The notes below the pieces were generated by a model, which did not search any database, had not been told where the DNA came from, and worked only from the letters and a program-made list of their open reading frames with translations. Made by a program: the position numbers and the translations under genes. Below are positions 32,900 to 42,105 of a stretch of DNA of 64,000 bases, one piece after another. Source of the DNA: JBAIYU01 sp036763085 (GTDB lineage: Bacteria > Bacillota > Negativicutes > DSM-1736 > Dendrosporobacteraceae); contig NZ_JBAIYU010000007.1 in assembly GCF_036763085.1 (NCBI RefSeq), positions 248,001-312,000 on the forward strand, read 5' to 3'. Position 1 is the first letter of the stretch. Each line of letters opens with the position of its first letter.

Positions 32900-33647
32900 A
32901 ATGCGTGCTGCGCAAGGAGCCGCCCATGAGGCAGGCGGGCGGCATATTTCGGGGGCTGAGCGATTAGTCCCCAAAGAACTTGTAGCTGAAACAACCCAAG
33001 CAATGTTAGATCGGGCTTTTGAGCATAGCCGGGGTCAAGCAGATTTTATAAATATTACTGTAGAAAGCGTAGCTGCAGAATCTGTAAGATTACTGCAGCT
33101 TCTCCCTATTACTACTATTGATACTGATGATGTACCAAGTGGGCGGGCCGAAGCTAAACTGGTTCTAGCCAATAGTGGCGTTAGTGAGAAAGCGATTGAG
33201 GCTGGATTTGAAAAGCTATTAGCTTTAGAGGATAGCATGCGCGGCGCTATGCTGATTTGCGCTGAAACCGGAATCAGGCTAGACTTAAGAGAAAACCGCG
33301 GCGTACGGGTATCTAGAATGGATATAGGCGATGATGCTGCATTTTCTAAATGGCTGGCAAGTCAGGGGTTTGGAAATTTACATATACGTGAAGCTATCGT
33401 ATTAGCAACGAAAGTTGCAAACGCCCCAGGAATGGTTGCAGAAATATGCTGGTCTGATGATCCTGAGTACACTGCCGGTTATGCTGCATCACTAGGTGGT
33501 TATATGAGATTTCCTAAATTAAAGGCTTACGGAAGTCCGCTGGGTGGAAGGGTGTTTTTTATAAAGCCTGGTACTAATATTGAAGCTTTGATCGAATATC
33601 TAGAAAATCAGCCGGTGTTGGTTATTAATGGCGAGGAGGCCGGTTAA
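32883..33647 (+). CDS. bioW: 6-carboxyhexanoate-CoA ligase BioW
   Basis: BioW activates pimelate to pimeloyl-CoA with ATP. The 254-residue product begins YSVRMRAAQGAAHEAGGRHISGAERLV and contains RAEAKLVLANSGVSE, RVSRMDIG and the C-terminal GGRVFFI segment, all characteristic of BioW. It starts inside the preceding membrane protein gene and ends one base into bioF (ATG at 33647), so it is translationally coupled. Presence of BioW rather than BioC/BioH means free pimelate is the precursor. Confidence 0.95.
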   Translation: MLYSVRMRAAQGAAHEAGGRHISGAERLVPKELVAETTQAMLDRAFEHSRGQADFINITVESVAAESVRLLQLLPITTIDTDDVPSGRAEAKLVLANSGVSEKAIEAGFEKLLALEDSMRGAMLICAETGIRLDLRENRGVRVSRMDIGDDAAFSKWLASQGFGNLHIREAIVLATKVANAPGMVAEICWSDDPEYTAGYAASLGGYMRFPKLKAYGSPLGGRVFFIKPGTNIEALIEYLENQPVLVINGEEAG

Positions 33648-34822
33648 TGGAGTTTCTAAAAAAATATTTGTCTGAAGTTAAGAAGCTGGATTTATATCGT
33701 CAGACAAATACCTATATTCCTACCGATGCAACTCATGTGAAGTTCGAAAACAAAACATTCTTAATGTTGGCATCTAATAATTATCTTGGCTTAACGCATC
33801 ACGCCTGTGTAAAGCAAGCGGCAATCGATGCTGTTCAAATGTATGGTACAGGATCAGGCGGTGCCAGGCTAACTACTGGATCTCACCCTCTTTATGCTGA
33901 ATTAGAGCAAGAAATAGCTCGCTTTAAGGGTACAGAGGCTGCCCTTGTCTTTAATACAGGGTATATGGCTAATATTGGGGTTATTAGTGCACTGATGAAC
34001 TCTCAGGACGTAATTTTTAGTGACGAGCTAAATCACGCCAGCATTATCGACGGCTGTCGTTTATCTAAGGCTACGACTGTAGTATTCAGACATTCGGATA
34101 TCAATCATCTAGAAGATCTTTTGGCTAAAACCACTTGTCACGGACGAAAACTTATTGTAGTTGACGGTGTCTTTAGTATGGACGGAGATATTGCTCCACT
34201 TAAGGATATTGTTGAGCTGGCTGAAAAATATGACGCAATGGTTATGGTAGATGACGCACATGCAACAGGTGTTCTTGGAAATGGTCGGGGAACGGCTGCT
34301 CATTTTGGACTAAAAGATCGTGTACATATACAAATGGGTACCTTAAGTAAAGCCCTCGGTTCAGAAGGCGGCTATGTTGCTGGCAGCAGGTGCCTTATCG
34401 AGTATCTTATAAACAAGGCCCGCAGTTATATTTTTTCTACGGCTTTAGCGCCAGCAACAATTGCCGCCGCTAAAGCAGCACTCAAAGTGGTTGCTGATAA
34501 TCCTGAAATTGTTGATAGACTAAACCAAAACGCGGATATAATGCGCAGTGGTTTACGGGTTGCTGGTCTTAAGGTAGATACAGGTGAGACTCCAATTATT
34601 CCGGTGATTGTCGGTGATGCGGGAGCAGCTGTCGAGCTCGCTAAAGAGCTTAGAAATGAAGGACTTATTATAGCAGCAATAAGGCCGCCTACTGTACCTG
34701 TAGGCGAAAGCAGGCTGAGAATTACAGTATCGGCAGCACACAAGCCAGAAGAGCTCGAACAGGCGACTATGAAAATTGCTGCCGCAGCACAGCGGCTAGG
34801 ATTATTAAGGGGTGAAAGATAG
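33647..34822 (+). CDS. bioF: 8-amino-7-oxononanoate synthase BioF
   Basis: A PLP-dependent enzyme of the alpha-oxoamine synthase family that condenses pimeloyl-CoA with alanine. The 391-residue product has GSGGARLTTGSHPLY (about 74-88), NHASIIDG (about 129), VDDAHATGVLG (about 202) and the PLP lysine in TLSKALGSEGGYV (about 236). It overlaps both neighbours by one base. It is the expected partner of BioW. Confidence 0.96.
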   Translation: MEFLKKYLSEVKKLDLYRQTNTYIPTDATHVKFENKTFLMLASNNYLGLTHHACVKQAAIDAVQMYGTGSGGARLTTGSHPLYAELEQEIARFKGTEAALVFNTGYMANIGVISALMNSQDVIFSDELNHASIIDGCRLSKATTVVFRHSDINHLEDLLAKTTCHGRKLIVVDGVFSMDGDIAPLKDIVELAEKYDAMVMVDDAHATGVLGNGRGTAAHFGLKDRVHIQMGTLSKALGSEGGYVAGSRCLIEYLINKARSYIFSTALAPATIAAAKAALKVVADNPEIVDRLNQNADIMRSGLRVAGLKVDTGETPIIPVIVGDAGAAVELAKELRNEGLIIAAIRPPTVPVGESRLRITVSAAHKPEELEQATMKIAAAAQRLGLLRGER

Positions 34823-35556
34823 TGCAAGGCATATTTATAACAGCAACAGATACAGAAGTAGGTAAAACGGTTATTACGGGAGCGATTGCTGCGGCATTAA
34901 AAGCCCGCGGCCTTAATATAGGAGTGGTAAAGCCACTTGCCTCTGGCGGGTTTACCGATAATAATGGACAACTAGTCGCCGAGGATGCAACTTTTCTTAT
35001 GAAAGCTGCTGGAATTAATGAGGATAAAAGAGCATTAGTAAACACCGTTTGCTTGCAGCTTGCGTTGACACCGGCAGTTGCCGCTGTACAGGCTGGTATC
35101 ACTATTGATATGCCTGAAGTTATCTCTAACTGCCGTTTAGCAGGCAACGAGTTTGATAGAGTAATTATTGAGGGAGTTGGCGGAATAACGGCTCCATTAT
35201 GGGAAGATTACCTAGTCGCCGATATGATTGTTGAATTGAATTTACCTGCAATCATAGTCGCTAGACCAAACTTAGGAACAATCAACCATACTGTTTTAAC
35301 AGCCGAGTATGCTAAGCAAAGAGGAATAAAAGTAGCAGGTATTATAATTAATAAATGGGATGAACAAAATGCTGGGGTGTTGGAACATAGCAATATTGCA
35401 TATATAGAGAGACTAACCAAGCTTCCCATTTTAGGCAAATTCCCTGCTTCAGAAACAATCAGTGTGCCTGATGCCCGTGTTGAAGGCCTAGCTGAATTAG
35501 CTGAGAAGTATATAGATATTGATAGGCTGATAAAGGCAATGGAGGTTAGTGTGTAA
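34822..35556 (+). CDS. bioD: Dethiobiotin synthetase BioD
   Basis: This ATP-dependent carboxylase closes the ureido ring of dethiobiotin. The 244-residue P-loop protein has TDTEVGKTVITG (about residues 9-20), VKPLASG (about 37) and the EGVGGITAPL segment (about 117). The start is a GTG that overlaps the last base of bioF, with AGGGGTGA upstream. It ends one base into bioA. Confidence 0.96.
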   Translation: MQGIFITATDTEVGKTVITGAIAAALKARGLNIGVVKPLASGGFTDNNGQLVAEDATFLMKAAGINEDKRALVNTVCLQLALTPAVAAVQAGITIDMPEVISNCRLAGNEFDRVIIEGVGGITAPLWEDYLVADMIVELNLPAIIVARPNLGTINHTVLTAEYAKQRGIKVAGIIINKWDEQNAGVLEHSNIAYIERLTKLPILGKFPASETISVPDARVEGLAELAEKYIDIDRLIKAMEVSV

Positions 35557-36935
35557 TGAATATTTTCGAGGCAAAGGATAAGCAGTTTGTATGGCATCCG
35601 TTTACTCAGATGAAGGGATGGCTGGAGAATGATCAGACCGTTATAGCTGACGCTAAAGGTATTAAGCTGTTTGATACAGACGGAAAAGAATACTATGATG
35701 CTGTTTCGTCACTATGGGTAAATATTCATGGACACAGGCGAGCTGAAATTGACCAGGCCATAATTGATCAGCTTGGCCGTGTCGCTCACAGTACTGCCCT
35801 TGGCTTGGCAAATATTCCAGCCTCGGAATTCGCCGAAAAGCTTGTAAAAGCAGCTCCGGCTGGATTAAACAAGGTTTTTTACTCTGATGATGGTTCCACT
35901 GCTGTTGAAGTAGCAATCAAAATGGCTTTTCAATATTGGCAGCATAAAGGACAGCCTAAGAAAAACCGCTTTGTTGCGCTGGATCAAGCCTATCATGGCG
36001 ACACTGTAGGAACGGTGAGTGTGGGCGGGATAGATTTATTTCACCGAGTTTTTAAACCACTGCTGTTTGAGCCTTTTCATATACCTGCGCCTTCTTGCTA
36101 CCATTGTCAGCTTGCAGATGATCCTAAAAAGTGCAAACTAGCTTGCGTTCAGGCTTTAGAAAATTTGTTGGCCGAACATCATGATGAAATTGCCGCGCTG
36201 ATTATTGAACCTTTGGTACAAGCTGCTGCGGGCATGCTCATGTCTCCCTCTGGATATTTGGCAAAAGTGCGTGAACTAACAAAGAAATATAATGTTCTGC
36301 TAATAGCCGACGAAGTTGCAACAGGCTTTGGCCGTACCGGAAAGATGTTTGCCTGTGACCATGAAGGAGTAAGCCCTGATTTAATGTGTCTTTCTAAAGG
36401 AATAACAGGCGGTTATCTACCTCTGGCCGCAACTCTAACTACTGATGAAATTTATAATGAATTTCTTGGTGATATGAAAGAGAAGCGGACTTTCTACCAC
36501 GGTCACTCTTACACCGCTAATCAGCTAGGCTGTGCTGCTGCGCTAGCAAGCATAAAAATATTTGAAGATGATAATGTTATTGCAGGATTAGAACCTAAAA
36601 TCAAGGCAATTGCCGATAAACTAGCCTTAATAGGGCAGCATGATCATGTCGGCGATGCCCGCCAGTGTGGAATGATTGTTGGTATTGAACTTATGGAAGA
36701 TAAGGTGGCCAAGAAGCCTTATCCTTGGGATCAGACTACTGGTGCGAAAGTGTGTATGAAAGCTAGAGAGTATGGTATCTTTATTCGTCCTGTTGGTGAC
36801 GTTGTAGTTTTTATGCCGCCATTATGCAGCACTGTCGAAGAAATAAACCATATGCTTGACGTTGTATATAAATCTATCGATGAGATAACCAGCCAAGGGA
36901 AAACAGCCGCAGGGGGCGGGGGAGCTCATTTTTAG
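35556..36935 (+). CDS. bioA: Adenosylmethionine-8-amino-7-oxononanoate aminotransferase BioA
   Basis: A class III aminotransferase that makes diaminopelargonate. The 459-residue product has WHPFTQMKGW at the N-terminus (substrate-binding Trp and Phe), YSDDGSTAVEVAIKMA (PLP phosphate site, about 109), DEVATGFGRTGKMFACDHE (about 252) and the PLP lysine in CLSKGITGGYLPL (about 281). It closes the biotin operon; its Gly-rich tail (GGGGAHF) precedes the terminator. Confidence 0.97.
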   Translation: MNIFEAKDKQFVWHPFTQMKGWLENDQTVIADAKGIKLFDTDGKEYYDAVSSLWVNIHGHRRAEIDQAIIDQLGRVAHSTALGLANIPASEFAEKLVKAAPAGLNKVFYSDDGSTAVEVAIKMAFQYWQHKGQPKKNRFVALDQAYHGDTVGTVSVGGIDLFHRVFKPLLFEPFHIPAPSCYHCQLADDPKKCKLACVQALENLLAEHHDEIAALIIEPLVQAAAGMLMSPSGYLAKVRELTKKYNVLLIADEVATGFGRTGKMFACDHEGVSPDLMCLSKGITGGYLPLAATLTTDEIYNEFLGDMKEKRTFYHGHSYTANQLGCAAALASIKIFEDDNVIAGLEPKIKAIADKLALIGQHDHVGDARQCGMIVGIELMEDKVAKKPYPWDQTTGAKVCMKAREYGIFIRPVGDVVVFMPPLCSTVEEINHMLDVVYKSIDEITSQGKTAAGGGGAHF

Positions 36936-37006
36936 TAGTTTCTTAGAACTAAGTTTAATAAGGATGGAAAAGAACTTTTGCCGAGTAAGAGAAAAGTTTC
37001 TGAGAT

Positions 37007-37049
37007 AAAAATGAAAGCATCTGAACGTTGTTCAGATGCTTTCATTTTT
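37007..37049. terminator. Bidirectional terminator after the biotin operon
   Basis: A 20-bp stem (AAAAATGAAAGCATCTGAAC) with a 3-nt loop and T run separates bioA from the converging radical SAM gene. Confidence 0.92.
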
Positions 37050-38768
37050 TTATCGGATATTAGATTTAGCAACTTTCTGGCTATGCGCATTTATCTTAGC
37101 TACAATCTCTTTAATATAGTTTGATGAGCCGGTCATAATATCGATAAGAGAGCGCTGTTTAAACTTAAGCAGATCAATTTTCGAACCTTGACCAATGGCT
37201 GTTAACATCATCAAATATTCATCTGAAATTCCAAGTGGTATATGCATAGCTTCGACGGCCTTATGGAGCTTGCCTGTTTCATTAAGTATGCTGTACATAT
37301 CTTGGCCATTTAACGAATAACCGAGTTTTGTCCAGGCATGGATTGGCTTATACATAGAATACTCGTAGTGCATCAAGTCTTTCACAAAAGTATCTGCCAT
37401 TTGAAAGCCGAAAGAGGAAGCCTGGTCAAACCACTTAGTACCTGGAAGAACTCCGGGAGGGTTAATTATAACTGTATCAGGAGATGTCTGTTCAATTAAA
37501 TCAATGTTTTCACGGAATACATCTTCTAAAGTAACACTTTCGATAATTGGTGTTGGGTAAATAAGAGATAAGCCGATATTGCAAGGCAGGCCTACGTGTT
37601 CGGACGCCAGCTTGATGCATTGGATGGTATCAACGATATTTTTTTTGGCAACTCCTTTGTTCATGACCTTTGTATTAATTAAATCATGTCCCGTTTCGCC
37701 TCCTAGAAATACAGCTCTTAAACCTGACCTAATCATTAAGCAATATGCTTCATAGGTCTCTCTTGTCACATTACTTGCACGGATAAACATTGAATAATTA
37801 ACAGCAATATTATCATCTAAAAGCATTCTAGCAATAGCTTTTCCGTGAAATATAGGAGTCTCAGAGCTGCTGAATCTGAAGAAGGAAATTCCTTTAGCAT
37901 TCATTTTTAATATTTCTTCTTTTATATCTTCAACAGGCCTAGGGATATACTGCATGTTTTGCCTTGTATGGGAGCAAAAGTTGCACTGATTCCAAGAGCA
38001 GCCAACACCATCTATTAAAGTATGAAAAAGTATTTTATCTTGCAGATCCGCATTATTGTATTCTGGAATTGTAAATTTACTGATCATGTAATTGCTCTGC
38101 CCATTGTAGTTTCCTGTGCGTATCAGCCGGTTTTCACCGAGTCTATTGTAGACTAATTCCATAAAGTCTGTATGGTTTTTTGATGATCTTCGCATTTTAA
38201 GTAAACTTTCTAGTATCTCCTCCCCAGGTCCCATAATCACAAGATCAAATATGTCTGCCTCTAATACTTTTTCCCCATAAACTTTGACTTGTGGCCCTCC
38301 TGCTACAATAGTAGTCTCAGGGCTTAGCTCCTTAATTTTTTCTGCTAATTGGATGCTCCAAGTATAAGCATCTCCATTCCAAAGTTTTATTCCGACCATT
38401 GGGATTTTTTCATGCTGAATCTGGTTGACTATGGCAGTAATTAGATTATCCATGTGTTTTTTTCGATAAAATAAAGCTAAGCTCTGCAAAGGCCAAGTTA
38501 GGATAATGAATAATGCTGCTAATGGCTTCATTTTTGAATAGGCCTTAATCTGCAGCATAATAAAAAAACGCAGAAACATTAAGCACCAAGAAGGTACGCC
38601 TTGTTCTGCGCCAGATATTCTTTGCTCATCATTAACGTGCACGTTAAAGCCTTTATTCTCCAAGTATGTCCTAATTATAGCCAGGCTATTTTCGAGTGCG
38701 GCGTCAGATACAATTCTTTGCCTAGGAGCAAAGCTATTAACTAAAAGCAACTCTATAGGTTTTTTCAT
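37050..38768 (-). CDS. Cobalamin-binding-domain radical SAM protein with CX4CX2C motif
   Basis: A protein of 572 residues. The N-terminal 200 residues resemble a B12-binding domain (ending GGPQVKVYG...FDLVIMGPGEE), although no clear DxHxxG is seen. A radical SAM domain follows (from about residue 255) whose cluster motif is C-SWNQ-C-NF-C, one residue longer than the usual CX3CX2C. A hydrophobic patch near residues 70-100 may associate with membrane. I start at the ATG at 38768, whose ribosome site GGGAGG lies inside the longer frame. It is 23 nt downstream of the acyltransferase gene. The substrate is unknown. Confidence 0.8.
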   Translation of the reverse strand: MKKPIELLLVNSFAPRQRIVSDAALENSLAIIRTYLENKGFNVHVNDEQRISGAEQGVPSWCLMFLRFFIMLQIKAYSKMKPLAALFIILTWPLQSLALFYRKKHMDNLITAIVNQIQHEKIPMVGIKLWNGDAYTWSIQLAEKIKELSPETTIVAGGPQVKVYGEKVLEADIFDLVIMGPGEEILESLLKMRRSSKNHTDFMELVYNRLGENRLIRTGNYNGQSNYMISKFTIPEYNNADLQDKILFHTLIDGVGCSWNQCNFCSHTRQNMQYIPRPVEDIKEEILKMNAKGISFFRFSSSETPIFHGKAIARMLLDDNIAVNYSMFIRASNVTRETYEAYCLMIRSGLRAVFLGGETGHDLINTKVMNKGVAKKNIVDTIQCIKLASEHVGLPCNIGLSLIYPTPIIESVTLEDVFRENIDLIEQTSPDTVIINPPGVLPGTKWFDQASSFGFQMADTFVKDLMHYEYSMYKPIHAWTKLGYSLNGQDMYSILNETGKLHKAVEAMHIPLGISDEYLMMLTAIGQGSKIDLLKFKQRSLIDIMTGSSNYIKEIVAKINAHSQKVAKSNIR

Positions 38769-38791
38769 ATTAGTTCCTCCCATTTTTTAGT

Positions 38792-39913
38792 TTAGCCTAA
38801 TGATAATCCTAATTTTTCTATAATATTTAATGCTGCATTCGGATAGGCTTGTTTATACTTCTCAAAGTGCTGTCCTGGAATAATCATAATTTGAGATTTA
38901 CCTATAGACGTAACATTGTATTTTTGTATGGAAACTACGGCTAAGTTAAATCCAAAGAATTGACCTGGTCGTAAAAACGAGGATTCGCACGCTAGTTTTC
39001 CTGATAATAATAAATAAAGATCACTGTTTTTATCACCACTACTAATTATCTGATCACCAGCGTAGCAAGTAAAAATTGATCCTAATTCTAAAAAAGCAAT
39101 ACACTCTTTAAGATTTAGCGAAGGGGAAAATAATAGTTGTCCCAAGTCAATATCAGAGAACTTCAAATTTAAATAATCTAGTAAATCAAGACCTTTCACT
39201 AATCGGCTATTGACAACGTCAAGTGACTGAGGAAAAAGCTTATAAAATAAATCTAATCCGGCTAGATTGGTATCCTTTGATTTAACAAAGCGTAAAGCGG
39301 TAGCACGAGATGCCTTAAAGTGGTTTATATTATCAGTAATTAATACAATAGGCAGGAGGAGACCATAGCCTGGGTCTGTAAAATTTTTATTTGAAAACCT
39401 TATAAAGCCCATTCGTTCATAAAATGAAACTAAATTTGGATTGCATCCACCAAACGCGTATCTTATACCCTGAGCATATGAAATTACTAATATCTCTTTC
39501 AAAAATTGATACATTAATGTAGATCCACGATAGCTAGGGTCTATCGCTAACTTTGTTAACAATCCAATTTTTTGATTTGGTTTTTGTAATAATCTAAACT
39601 TGTCCAAGCTAAAGATGTCGGATAGCCATTTAGGAAAACTGTCAATTTCCCCAATAGTCATTCGTAATGTTCCAATAACTGAAGATCCTGACTTGGCGTA
39701 TAATAATATACTGGTTTTATCTAAATCATCTGCTAGCTGGCTATCGTTAACTACATTAGTAGGAAGTCGTTTTGACAACTCTTCATAAAATACTTTGAAA
39801 CGTAAATTATATATTGCTTTTTTTTCTAGTTCTTCGGTTGCTACATGAATTGTAATATTGCTAGTTGATTGCTCTTCTGAATTTTGAACGGTTTTTGTTT
39901 GCAAATTATACAT
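38792..39913 (-). CDS. FeeM-like acyltransferase fused to a cyclic-nucleotide-binding fold
   Basis: This 373-residue protein has two parts. Residues 20-200 look like a GNAT-fold acyltransferase of the N-acyl amino acid/autoinducer synthase type (YNLRFKVFYEEL, GTLRMTIG, KLAIDPSYRGSTLMYQFLKE, NPNLVSFYERMGFIRF). Residues 270-370 form a cyclic-nucleotide-binding barrel (YAGDQIISSGDKNSDLYLLLSGKLACES...FFGFNLAVVS). The phosphate-cassette Glu and Arg expected for cAMP binding are not evident, so the ligand may differ. GGAGG precedes the ATG. It leads a two-gene unit with the radical SAM protein. Confidence 0.78.
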   Translation of the reverse strand: MYNLQTKTVQNSEEQSTSNITIHVATEELEKKAIYNLRFKVFYEELSKRLPTNVVNDSQLADDLDKTSILLYAKSGSSVIGTLRMTIGEIDSFPKWLSDIFSLDKFRLLQKPNQKIGLLTKLAIDPSYRGSTLMYQFLKEILVISYAQGIRYAFGGCNPNLVSFYERMGFIRFSNKNFTDPGYGLLLPIVLITDNINHFKASRATALRFVKSKDTNLAGLDLFYKLFPQSLDVVNSRLVKGLDLLDYLNLKFSDIDLGQLLFSPSLNLKECIAFLELGSIFTCYAGDQIISSGDKNSDLYLLLSGKLACESSFLRPGQFFGFNLAVVSIQKYNVTSIGKSQIMIIPGQHFEKYKQAYPNAALNIIEKLGLSLG

Positions 39914-40122
39914 TGTAATACCTCCAATTTTTTAATGATTAATTAAGTAGAAAAGTTACGAATGATTTATCATAAGTTAACACCCCCTTACATAACTTTT
40001 GTTTCTAAGGAGATAGGTTTGTTCCTACATTTCCTACGGAAAAAATGTAATTAATTGTATTAAAATGGAATGATAAAAAAGAGATTATGGTATTATGTTA
40101 TAAGTCAATCTGGAGAATCCAT

Positions 40123-40175
40123 AAAAAAAGGCCATGGAAAACGCAATTAAGATGCGTTTTCCATGGCCTTTTTTT
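40123..40175. terminator. Bidirectional terminator, 23-bp perfect stem
   Basis: AAAAAAAGGCCATGG continues to a full 23-bp arm with loop ATTAAGA and T tracts on both strands. It ends the first histidine kinase gene. The 39914-40122 stretch is AT-rich and should hold the promoter of the acyltransferase gene, but no clear motif stands out. Confidence 0.92.
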
Positions 40176-40183
40176 GAATATTA

Positions 40184-41839
40184 TTAAGGTATTTTAAAGC
40201 ATATATTAAAGGTGGTACCTGACGGGGTTGATTCAACTTTAATAACGGCTTGATGTCTGCTTGCAATTCGATAGCAAGTTGCTAACCCCAAACCAGTTCC
40301 GGTTTCTTTAGTTGTGACGAAAGGCTTACCCAGATTATCAAGAATATGTTGGGGTATTCCGCTACCATTATCTTGGATTGATAAAACTATTTCATCTGAT
40401 TGTTGGAATGTGCGTATGATAACTATTCCATCTGAGGAGGTAGCTTCCAATCCATTACGTACAATGTTTAAAATTAGCTGGCGAATTTCTTTTTCATCTA
40501 AATATATCAGCGAAATATCTGATAAATGCATGTGAATATCTTTATTGTCAGCATTTGAATCTGCCTTGACAAGAGGGTATAAAGACTCAATAATGACATT
40601 TAGATTGTTTAATTTTAAGTCTATTGTGCGGTGCTTACTTAAAGTGAGATATTCTTTGATAATCAAGTTGGTTCTATCAAGCTCATCTATCATGAGACCA
40701 AATTGATTGGTGTAAGTTGAAAACTCCCTTTTATTAGCGAAAAACTGTAAATACCCTCTAATTGTAGTCATAGGATTTCTTATTTCGTGAGCTACGCTTG
40801 CTGCCATCTGACCAACAGTATTTAGACTATCGAGACGAGAAATATCTTGTTCGAGATTCTTTCGAGTAGTAATATCTCTTACAATACCTTCAAAGCCTAT
40901 GCAAGATCCTTCTTCGTTAACTATAGGAACGGATGTTTGCTCGACCCAAATCATAGAGGTATCACTTCGCCGAATTCTTAAAATGAGCGTATGATCAGGC
41001 TCATAGAAGAACTTTCTTGCAAACATTCTAAGAATTGGCCTATCATTCGGCGTAGTTAAAGAGAAAATTAGTCTAATTGAGTTATAAAAAGAATGCGGCG
41101 AGTGTCCAGTTAATTTTTTGACAGAAGGGCTGATATATTCAAAATGCATTTTCGGTACAAATTTAAAACGATAAATTACGTCTGATGCATTCTCCGCTAA
41201 TAACCTATAATACTGTTCTTTGGCAAGAAGGTCATATCTTGTCTTATCAAGATATACTATCAAAGTGCCTATTGCAATAATAAATCTTAAGGCAGCATCA
41301 ATAAGAAAGCCCCATGGGGCTATCCAGCTTACATTGATTAGGAAGGGCAAGTCCATTAAATGTATACCCAGCACAAAAAATGAAATCCCTGTGATATATC
41401 TTCCTAAACCATGGCCATCTAGTTTGTAAATAAATAATGTGCCGGTTTTACAGTATGCAAATCCAAGGTATAAGCAAGCTGGCATTAAAAAGAATATATG
41501 TGGCATATTTTGAAAAATCGCAATGCTACTAAGAAAAAGTGCCATAAACGCCGATATATACCAATATTTACTTATTATTGCACCTACAAACTTGCTAGTC
41601 CCTAGGAGCATTATATATGCACTTAAGATATTACATAATAGGTAGAGTGTTAGGGCGCCAGGCGATATTTCTGGTAGCGGTGTACTAATAAACGCAAATC
41701 TTATAAAATGTAAGGCCCAGCTAAAGGACCACAAACCTAAATAAAACTGTCGGTATTGGATAAATAAGTAACAATATATGAAAAAGACAGCTACGCTGGC
41801 GGAAAGTGTAACTACTAGAGACATTTCTGAGATAGTCAT
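40184..41839 (-). CDS. Orphan membrane sensor histidine kinase (first of two paralogs)
   Basis: A kinase of 551 residues with about seven N-terminal helices (to about 195), a PAS domain with PAC region (about 210-320: YRLLAENASDVIYRF), HisKA (VAHEIRNPMTTIRGYLQFF, phospho-His about 340) and an ATPase domain (N-box LILNIVRNGLEA, DNGSGIP, TGTGLGLATC). I take the ATG at 41839 (AAAGGTGAG upstream), which aligns with the paralog; the frame extends to 41932. No response regulator is adjacent, so it may feed a Spo0A phosphorelay as sporulation kinases do. That is inference. Confidence 0.9.
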   Translation of the reverse strand: MTISEMSLVVTLSASVAVFFIYCYLFIQYRQFYLGLWSFSWALHFIRFAFISTPLPEISPGALTLYLLCNILSAYIMLLGTSKFVGAIISKYWYISAFMALFLSSIAIFQNMPHIFFLMPACLYLGFAYCKTGTLFIYKLDGHGLGRYITGISFFVLGIHLMDLPFLINVSWIAPWGFLIDAALRFIIAIGTLIVYLDKTRYDLLAKEQYYRLLAENASDVIYRFKFVPKMHFEYISPSVKKLTGHSPHSFYNSIRLIFSLTTPNDRPILRMFARKFFYEPDHTLILRIRRSDTSMIWVEQTSVPIVNEEGSCIGFEGIVRDITTRKNLEQDISRLDSLNTVGQMAASVAHEIRNPMTTIRGYLQFFANKREFSTYTNQFGLMIDELDRTNLIIKEYLTLSKHRTIDLKLNNLNVIIESLYPLVKADSNADNKDIHMHLSDISLIYLDEKEIRQLILNIVRNGLEATSSDGIVIIRTFQQSDEIVLSIQDNGSGIPQHILDNLGKPFVTTKETGTGLGLATCYRIASRHQAVIKVESTPSGTTFNICFKIP

Positions 41840-42011
41840 TAACTCACCTTTTTCGCTTAAATTACAAATAAATCTTTTGTAAGTAATTGCTACTATTTTA
41901 TAATTCCATATATAATTATCCATTACCTTCATTTTTTGATAAAATATACCAAAAGAGTAAAATACAAGTCATTTCTCTTTTTCAGTCAGTGATGTAAAAA
42001 GTCCATTAAAA

Positions 42012-42050
42012 AGAACCTAAACAAATTGTAGATTACAATCTTCAGGTTCT
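42012..42050 (-). terminator. Terminator of the second histidine kinase
   Basis: On the minus strand AGAACCT/AGGTTCT encloses an inner stem (ATTGTAATCTACAAT) and is followed by TTTTT. Confidence 0.8.
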
Positions 42051-42105
42051 AAGTTTTACCGTACAGGCTATGCCTAATCTTAGATCAAAATAAATCTACG
42101 GTATT

